This document shows, piece after piece, positions 57,569 to 64,000 of a stretch of DNA of 64,000 bases. Below the pieces are notes generated by a model. The model searched no databases. It worked only from the letters and a program-made list of their open reading frames with translations, and was not told the DNA's origin. Position 1 is the stretch's first letter, and each line of letters opens with the position of its first letter. This stretch comes from Oikopleura dioica (taxonomy: Eukaryota > Chordata > Appendicularia > Copelata > Oikopleuridae): contig OU015568.1 in the NCBI GenBank assembly GCA_907165135.1, positions 13,400,501 to 13,464,500 of the forward strand, written 5' to 3'. The translations under genes and the position numbers were made by a program.

Positions 57569-59640
57569 CTAGAGAGTGTAGTCAGAGATAAGTTTTGGAT
57601 CGGAGTCGATGTCCTCAACAGAGAATCGAATAAATAATGCTTGAGCAGCAACTTTAGCGCGAATGTCACATTCTTCCACGGTGTGGTGGTACTCAACTGT
57701 ACCCCATGTTTCTTTCTGGTACTCATTTTCGAGGCGACTATTAAAAAATAAGAGTTCGAAGCAAGTTTATGATTGCACCTGAGACGGACACATTCTTCAA
57801 TAGACAGCTTTCGCTCAATAACCATTAAACTTAGCATCATCGATTTCAAAGCAAGACACATTTTCTCGAGAGCGATTAAAACTCCAACATCGTAACTGTT
57901 CAGATGGTTCTGGAGATTCTTGTAAGCTTCGTCAGGGACGGTTGGGAGGCGGAAACCCTTTGCAACTTCGAGCTTTTTAGAGTTTCAAGTTTGTTTCTTT
58001 CTGGAATTCAATCGAGACAGCATTTTTAGAACTTTTCCTTGGTTCTGAAGCGCTCCTCAAACCACTCTTGAACTGGTGTCCATTCTTTATCCTGCGCTTC
58101 AACGAGGTTTATTGCTGGAGTACCATCAAGCGAATCTGCATCTGTGGAAGGCGAACGGAACAGGCAAGTGTCTGTTTGCAAATATTTCAGCAAGCCTTCA
58201 ATGAGCTCTCCTTTATCCGTTGTTTCTCGAAGTTCAGACTCCGCGTAGCAAAGCTAGACAAATCAGTTTGATCTATTATCCAGTGGCATTAGTACTTACC
58301 TGTGTCATGTAAAGTGAATGTTTTTTAATCTTTGCGAGATTACGCTCTTCTTGGCCAGCCCATTCTAGCGCTACGATTTCTGCCAAATCGCGTGATTTTA
58401 TCTTGAGAACCTGAGACGTTCGAGGCACTCTTAGTTTCCGCCCATCAATCAAAACTACAAACAGGGTTGCCCAACCGGATCGGAATCCGATCGGAAATTC
58501 GATCCGATCGGAATCGGATCGGTAATTGGTCGGACGAGGCAATGAAAATTTGGTCATGTCCGATCGGTTAAATCGGTTTCGATCGGTAAAATCGGATCCG
58601 ATAATCCGATCGGAAAATGGGTAAAAAAGTCGGATTCATTCATTCAAAAGCCACTAAAATCCGTGACTTAGGCTTAAAATACACTTATAAAAAGTAATAT
58701 TTGTGTAAATTCACCAATTTTTAGGCATGTTTTTCTTAAAAAAGAGCTTAATTACGTCCTTTAAAACCTTCGTCACGGTGATTTAGTGTTAGATTGAGAA
58801 TGTCAACCATTGAAATGGTTGTTTTTGCGAACGCCATTTCAAATGGCCCATTTGTTACTTCGTTTCTAGGAAATTCTAGCGCCGAGGCGGCTTTTATGAA
58901 AGCTCTTTCAGGACCCTTATATGTTTTGTACAAATGTTGCGGATCCAAGCCCCGAAAACCCAAAATTATCCATAAATTTTCACGGAAATAAGAGGTAAAA
59001 TGGTTAGAAGGGCGTTTGTAGCGAAAGAACTTGATATTTCCGAGTTTTTTCTTCATATTCAGTAGTCTAAATTGAAATTTTAACTTGAAAATTTTCGAAT
59101 ATTTTTCCGATCGGAAAATTGTCCGATCGGACATGAACTTTAATCGGAATCCGAAAAATCCGATCGGAATCGGTAATCGGATCGGTAATCGGTCGGATTG
59201 GACGAGGTCCGAATCGGATCGGATCGGAATCGGATCGCCAAGACCAAGATTTTTTGTCCGATTGGGCAACCCTGACTACAAACTTGGTCAAAATGCTATA
59301 AAAATTGAAGGGAAAACAATAATGATGATAATCGGTTCTATCGTTAATAAAATAATATTCTGTAATGATCAAGATAACTTAATCCGTAACTAAAGGAGTT
59401 CGGAGTGATATTATCGTGCTTAAACCTATTTTACAATATTTAAACCTCGTAGAGAGGTATTCTTCAAAAATCTAAATATCAGCTATTTCTAGCAGGTGAT
59501 TAATAAATGTTAGATTCTTGCTGAGATCAGCCTTAGTACCTGCCTTCAAATCCTTCATGATTTTCCGAGAGAGCCACACTTTTATAAGTCACATTCCTGA
59601 CACTGCTCGTCCTCAACGCTCTATTCAGAGATCTCAACAT
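57569..59640 (-). CDS. ATPAF2: ATPAF2, mitochondrial F1-ATPase assembly factor 2 (ATP12), 276 aa
   Basis: Matrix chaperone that binds the F1 alpha subunit during ATP synthase assembly. Minus-strand exons: 59544-59640, 58300-58454, 58038-58253, 57779-57972 and 57569-57737; phases agree. The N-terminus MLRSLNRALRTSSVRNVTYK is a good mitochondrial presequence. Family phrases: LIDGRKLRVPRTS, EIVALEWAGQ, NSYDVGVLIALEKMCLALKS and LSRLENEYQKETWGTVEYHH. Intron 1 (58455-59543) is GC-AG and holds an 813-bp hAT-type element inserted exactly at its 3' splice site. Intron 3 (57973-58037) is GA-AG. The ATG is one base after TTTTGCAG, a likely SL acceptor. Length matches other animals (about 289 in human). 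Confidence 0.94.
58462..59274. mobile_element. hAT-type MITE in ATPAF2 intron 1, at the 3' splice site
   Basis: Ends CAGGGTTGCCCAA and its inverted complement TTGGGCAACCCTG; flanking 8-bp duplication ACTACAAA at 58454-58461 and 59275-59282. Both subterminal regions, roughly 130-190 bp, are packed with (GA)TCGG units such as GATCGGAATCGGATCGG in inverted arrangement. The middle (about 58640-59080) is non-repetitive and contains part of a 173-codon minus-strand frame. On the minus strand the duplication reads TTTGTAGT and contains the splice acceptor of ATPAF2 exon 2. Confidence 0.88.
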
Positions 59641-59650
59641 TCTGCAAAAA
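59641..59650 (-). promoter_or_regulatory. SL trans-splice acceptor of ATPAF2
   Basis: Minus strand reads TTTTTGCAG|a then ATG. The same one-base spacing is seen at DUS1L, GEMIN2 and PRPS. Confidence 0.6.
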
Positions 59651-59947
59651 TGATCACTCGGGATTTTAAACACGTCACGCGTTAATGTATTCAGACCATT
59701 CAATAAACTTTCAGATATAAATCTTCCTCTACGGAGATTTGTGAGCGATAATATCGGAGTGCAACAGTATTTTAGATATTATATGAACTTTCGAAAACTT
59801 TCTTTCATCGTTTTAAAATGAGTTTAAAACACCTTTTTTGAAACTGACTGAAATGCAACGTTGGGTTTCGTATGGATCTAAGCTGGGTAAAGCAGTGGGG
59901 AAAGTTGGACAGATGAGTCATTGGATTAATTTGTAAATTCTAGTAAT
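59651..59947. other. Intergenic spacer between ATPAF2 and the next element
   Basis: AT-rich, about 300 bp, no recognisable coding sequence; the presumed intercistronic or promoter sequence of ATPAF2. Confidence 0.4.
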
Positions 59948-59955
59948 GGCCAAGG

Positions 59956-60973
59956 TCTAGGTCTAGGATCTGGGGTGACCGGAGGTGATCTGAAATGAGT
60001 CGCCGAAAATGAATCACCGAAAGATGTGATAGAGCTCCGCGGATCACCTAAACGAGGTGATCGGAGCCGATCACCCGCCTGAATTTTTGGTGATTTAGGT
60101 GATCGAGATCACCTCTGACTGGTGATCCAAACATTTTCGATCACCAAAGTCGTGTGATTATGGTCAGGGCAGAAGTGGATATTTTGATGTCAAATCACTC
60201 TTTTGACCACTCTTTATTTGAAATTTAAAGAGATAATCTCCATTTCACTTTCTACTACCATGAAAAGGGCTCGCCCCGGGAAAGAAATACGCTTCAACCC
60301 TCTTATCCGACTCAGTAATACTTTGTATTTACTTACTTACTCTTTACTTTGGGTCCATTAGTTACTAACGGTAAGGGTTCTGAATTTTCGGAAAATCAAA
60401 AAGGAACTAATTTCTTTAAATGAAAGGATTAACTTCTCAATACACGGGGCCGGTAAAACCGACCACAGTGACTTATGCCCTCAATTAATTCGAAGGGTGT
60501 TAATCCGTTTGACCCAATTTTTGCAATGTGCGAATTTTCGTGAAATTTCTCAAGAAAGATGGCGTTTTGCACCAGATTTCTCTCGCGGTCTCTATCGAAA
60601 AATCGAAAGGTTTTAGAATGATTTAACTGATGTCAAACCACAAGGGAAGATAACAATTATGAATGAAAGCTTTCTGATACTTGAAGCGACTTTTTGTCGG
60701 AAGAAATAAATAACTTTATGAAAAAACTTATTAAGTTTTTTGTTAAACAAAAAATGAATAAAAAAGTAAATTAAAAAACTTCATTAACCGAAATTCGACG
60801 TAGGAGATCCGATCACCCCAATTTGGTGATCGAAGAACTCCCAAAAATTGATTTGGTGATCGGGACTCGATCACCTTTTTGGGGTGATCCGAGAAACCCG
60901 ATCACATCTTTTGGTGATTCATTTCTGGCGACTCATTTCAGATCACCTCCTGTCACCCCAGATCCTAGACCTA
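59956..60973. mobile_element. Terminal-inverted-repeat element rich in GGTGATC, probably a MITE
   Basis: Left end TAGGTCTAGGATCTGGGGTG and right end CACCCCAGATCCTAGACCTA are inverted complements. Direct repeats GGCCAAGG flank it at 59948-59955 and 60974-60981, an 8-bp spacing suggesting hAT; the left end carries two extra bases before the inverted repeat. The first and last roughly 150 bp contain many GGTGATC/GATCACC units in inverted arrangement, and the central 700 bp is AT-rich and non-coding. Insertion lies 27 bp downstream of the PRPS stop codon, so it may influence 3' processing. Confidence 0.78.
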
Positions 60974-61007
60974 GGCCAAGGTTCTTATCAGTTGCCTTCT
61001 TGTCTTC

Positions 61008-62210
61008 TTAGAACGCGTGGGAGAAGAGATACGAGACCTGAAAACTTTGAAAATCGTAGTTATTCGGAAACTTACCGATTCGCCATTGTGGGTTCTCCGA
61101 ATCGTCTCCGCCAAGATCCCAGATATATCAATAATCTTGATCTTGGACGAGAGTTTCATGTTCTTCTCTTGTGGCATCGAGTTCGTCACAGCGATGAACT
61201 TAATTTTCGACGAGTTGATTTTCTCAATCGCGTCCCTCGAGAATATTCCGTGGGTGACGATGGCGTACACTTCAGTCGCACCAGATTCGATCAGCTTATC
61301 GGCAGCCATTTTCAATGTTCCTAAAAGGAAATTTATCCTTGATTTTAAAAGCCGTTACTGACCACAAGTGTCAGCCATATCGTCAAGAAGTATAGCAGGT
61401 CGGCCTTGGACATCGCCCACAAGCACCATGTTTGCAACTTCATTTGCCTTTTGTAACAAATAGTAACGAAGCAAACGTCAATGAAAAAGTACCTTCTTTC
61501 GTTCTTTGTGAATCAACGCAAAGTCTGTATTGAGCTTATCAGCAAGAGATGTAACTCGCTTGGCTCCACCAGCATCGGGAGAAACAATCACACAATTCTC
61601 AAACTGAGGCACGTTTTCTCTGATCCAGAGTTCAACACGCGGCTCAGCATAGAGATTATCCACGGGCAGATCGAAGAATCCCTGTCAAAAGAAGACAGTC
61701 AGATGCTTTATTTCAAGAGTGAAAATAACCTGAATTTGTGAAGCATGTAAATCCATAGTGATTATGTGATCAGCTCCACTCGTGGTGAGCTGATTCGCAA
61801 CGAGCTTTGCAGTGATGGGAGCTCGAGACTTGTCCTTTTTGTCTTGTCTTGCGTATGGGAAGTTGGGGATGAGAGCTGTCACGCGCTGAGCAGAGGCGAT
61901 TTTGCAGGCGTTGATCATAATTAACAGCTCCATCAGATGGTCGTTTATGGAGGCTTTGATCCCATTGCTTCCATCGCTGCAACATCCTGTCTACCAGACA
62001 AACGAATTAACCAACCGGGATAGGTGGTTACAAAGATACCTGAACAATAAAGACATCTTCCCCTCGCACGGACTCTTGAATCTCAACATTTGTTTCCCCG
62101 TTGGCAAACTTGGTGCATTTTGCCTTTCCGACTGGGATCTGAAGCCTCCTGCAAATTTCTTGAACGAGCTCTGGGTGGGAGGAGCCTCCAAACACTTTAA
62201 TGTTAGACAT
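61008..62210 (-). CDS. PRPS: Ribose-phosphate pyrophosphokinase (PRPP synthetase), 326 aa
   Basis: Makes phosphoribosyl pyrophosphate from ribose 5-phosphate and ATP for nucleotide synthesis. Minus-strand exons: 62040-62210, 61730-61990, 61493-61681, 61363-61447, 61076-61320 and 61008-61037; all phases agree. Near-invariant family stretches: [91 protein letters not shown] (PRPP-binding loop) and [18 protein letters not shown] at the end. An insertion of about 10 residues ([12 protein letters not shown]) follows VQTG compared with vertebrate PRPS1/2. Start chosen because ATG lies one base after TTCTTTTAG, a likely SL acceptor, and matches the family start MPNIKIF. Confidence 0.97.
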
Positions 62211-62707
62211 TCTAAAAGAAATTTGTTCTCAAATCAAACAAAATGAAAAGGAACCTCATCTTCGTGATCTATGGTCTCGGTGGTAAGATTGAGGTAGAAA
62301 AGGGACAAAAAAATTTTCGATAAACCTCTCAATCGAAAGGAAAAGTGTTCTACCCGCGGCGACATGCAAGAATGCGGTTCACCACCTCCGCCTCGACGTA
62401 ATTGGTCACCCAAAAGAGGAAGGGGCTCTACTCCAGTAGGGTTTGCGTAATTCTCATGCTAATGAGTTCTCTCTTGTTCGTGCTTGACCTTAAAAAACTT
62501 TTCGTATTCCAAGGAGATTTTGAACAAATAAAAATTGGCGTAGGTGTGGCCTTTTTACAACACCTTTATTGCATAATTAAAACGCCTAAATTCAAAAGTG
62601 GGTCAAGAAAACTTATGGAACCTGATTAGACTGGTCCTTAGAAGATCAACCGGTTGATTGAAAACATTCATTTCACAATAGAATTAGGGGAGTTTATTGA
62701 CATTCGT
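62211..62707. other. Intergenic spacer between PRPS and the MYBBP1A-like gene
   Basis: Holds the SL-type acceptor TTCTTTTAG of PRPS at 62212-62220 and probably the 3' UTR of the upstream minus-strand gene. No recognisable coding sequence in the rest. Confidence 0.45.
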
Positions 62708-64000
62708 TTATGCATTCGGCTTATAGAATTTCTTCTTCTTCTTCGCAGGCTTTTCATTTGACTCTGAAATGCCTCTTTCTCTTTTTTTCTTTCTGCTTCC
62801 ATTCTTTCTTCTCGACCCACTCACCCTAGAATCTCTATTTGACTCTGGCGATTTCTCGTTTTGAGTTACCTTTTCCATCTTCTCCTTTTTGATAGCTTCG
62901 AACTTGGCCTTTCGAGCTTCATCTCTCGCGATTTTATTCTGAATTCTAGCCTCTGTCTGTTTCTTCTTCTCTGCGATCTTTTCTGCTTTCGTCTTTTCCG
63001 TAAAGCTAAAAACGCAATAAGACGACGCTCCGAATAACGCAAACGAACCTAGGATCAATCTTCGCGACGAACATATCGACTTGCGTCCTAACTTTGCCGA
63101 ATCCCTTCACTGACTTGATCTCCTCGATCTCAAGAACTTGAAGAACATTGTCTCGGATGTTCGTCACTTCCTTGAATTTCTCAGAGCGTTTGTTCATCAC
63201 TTTCAGGAGCTCTGCTACGAGATCGATCTGTCTCTCGGCCTTTAAACGTTGTCAAACCAAGGTTTGGAAGCAAATCATACCTTCAGTTCGTGTTTGGAGC
63301 CTTCAGATTTAGCCACGATGTCTGAGATCGTCTCTGTGATAGTTTCAAGAATCTCACCAGTCGCTAAAAATCGATTTATCGAAATATTTGCCGGAAAAGA
63401 CAACCTGATGCATATGCTTTCGTGACTAGCTCGATGGCAGACGCCTTTTTGTAAACATTCGGAGCATCGGTGAAGTACTTCTTCGTCAGAGGGATCATCA
63501 ATCGAATGAGTTCTGGGAATCGTTCCGTGACATCCTGAAGGAACTTCAGTGGCGTGTGTGTCGTTTTCTTCGCGAAGTGGCCGTCGATCATTGTCTGCAA
63601 GCATTTCGTTAGCTCTTCTTCGCAGTTGTTGAAACGCTCTCTCAGGCATTTAAAAACGAAGAAGATGACGTTTTGCACGAGAGAAACGTACTCGATTCCA
63701 TTGTAGGTTTTGATATCGGAGGCGAGGCGATCTAAGATGTCGAGGACAGCTTCTTGATCGTACGTTTTGCAGATTTTCTTCTTTGAGTTACAGAAATTAG
63801 ATGTGAGGAGTTTTGTTGCTTTCTTTGAGATCTCAGATGGCGTTCTAGTTTTTGCGCAATTGAGAAGAGGGGTCATGAAGACGAGAGACTTCTCCTCGCC
63901 ACTATTTCTGGTTAGATAGGCGTCGGCGAGGTCCATCACTCGAAGGGTAAAGTTGCGCTTTTGAAGCTGAATTGCGGCAGCGTCACGCTTCTTCGATGTC
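62708..64000 (-). CDS. MYBBP1A: MYBBP1A/Pol5-like nucleolar protein, C-terminal part (runs off the window)
   Basis: Nucleolar protein of the Myb-binding protein 1A / yeast Pol5 family, linked to ribosome biogenesis and rDNA transcription. Minus-strand exons: from beyond 64000 to 63405, then 63281-63363, 63049-63239 and 62708-63005; phases agree. The recognisable part is helical-repeat-like (VMDLADAYLTRNSGEEKSLV with PLLNCAKT, KATKLLTSNFCNSKK, EVLHCF-type leucine-rich stretches), followed by a long lysine-rich, probably coiled-coil tail (EKTKAEKIAEKKKQTEARIQ) ending KKKKKFYKPNA, a likely nucleolar signal. Assignment rests on the YLTRN block, the helical repeats and the basic tail; a different HEAT-repeat nucleolar protein is possible. 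Confidence 0.62.

Noticed and set aside
60823-61361. Plus-strand frames opposite the last PRPS exons
   Set aside because: They are antisense to well-supported PRPS exons or read through the GGTGATC repeats of the adjacent element.

Overview
The window is nuclear DNA of an appendicularian tunicate, almost certainly Oikopleura dioica or a very close relative. The clearest proof is three copies of a 40-nt spliced-leader (SL) exon beginning ACTCATCCCATTTTTGAGTC and ending in TCTAACAG, directly followed by a GTAAG donor; I recognise this from memory as the Oikopleura SL. Supporting signs are tiny introns (mostly 28-70 nt), several GA-AG and GC-AG introns, head-to-tail gene clusters with intergenic gaps of tens of bases, and 3' splice acceptors placed one base before start codons (YAG|aATG), as expected for SL trans-splicing.

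Layout: 1-3580 holds no recognisable gene. 3581-9472 (+) is a BMP2/4-type TGF-beta ligand whose propeptide and mature exons are separated by a 4.5-kb intron filled with three families of tandem repeats. 9968-10210 (+) is a small one-pass membrane protein. 10696-11566 is a dimeric hAT-type MITE with an 8-bp target duplication. 12114-30500 (+) is a giant nebulin homologue of about 6067 residues, of which nearly 18 kb is one uninterrupted exon; it has a seven-module super-repeat architecture and a C-terminal SH3 domain. 30694-32746 (+) is a fatty-acid transport protein / very-long-chain acyl-CoA synthetase.

32871-36921 is a small-RNA locus: U6 snRNA, 5S rRNA and SL RNA genes (2 U6, 3 5S, 3 SL) in direct and inverted copies, including a 1.55-kb palindrome. 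A divergent pair of small heat-shock protein genes sits inside it, with a shared promoter rich in heat-shock elements. Then come an UNC-93-like membrane protein (37708-39623, +), a NUDT6-like Nudix hydrolase (39755-40707, -), a 5.3-kb interval without recognisable genes, a five-Ig-domain cell-adhesion molecule with two in-frame cassette exons (45964-50044, +) and pyrroline-5-carboxylate reductase (52758-53786, +).

The right end is a run of minus-strand housekeeping genes, transcribed from right to left: MYBBP1A-like (partial, runs off the window), PRPS, ATPAF2, PDCD5, DUS1L and GEMIN2. Gaps of 67 nt (ATPAF2-PDCD5) and 41 nt (DUS1L-GEMIN2) and the SL-type acceptors indicate operon organisation. 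Two further MITE-like elements lie here. One (58462-59274) has inserted exactly at the 3' splice site of ATPAF2 intron 1 and duplicated that splice site. DUS1L and GEMIN2 each need a one-base correction at an A5 run to keep their conserved frame.

No wholly new system is proven. The most unusual items are the U6-5S-SL palindromic locus, the single-exon giant nebulin, the duplicated splice acceptor at the MITE, and the repeated A-run frame breaks.
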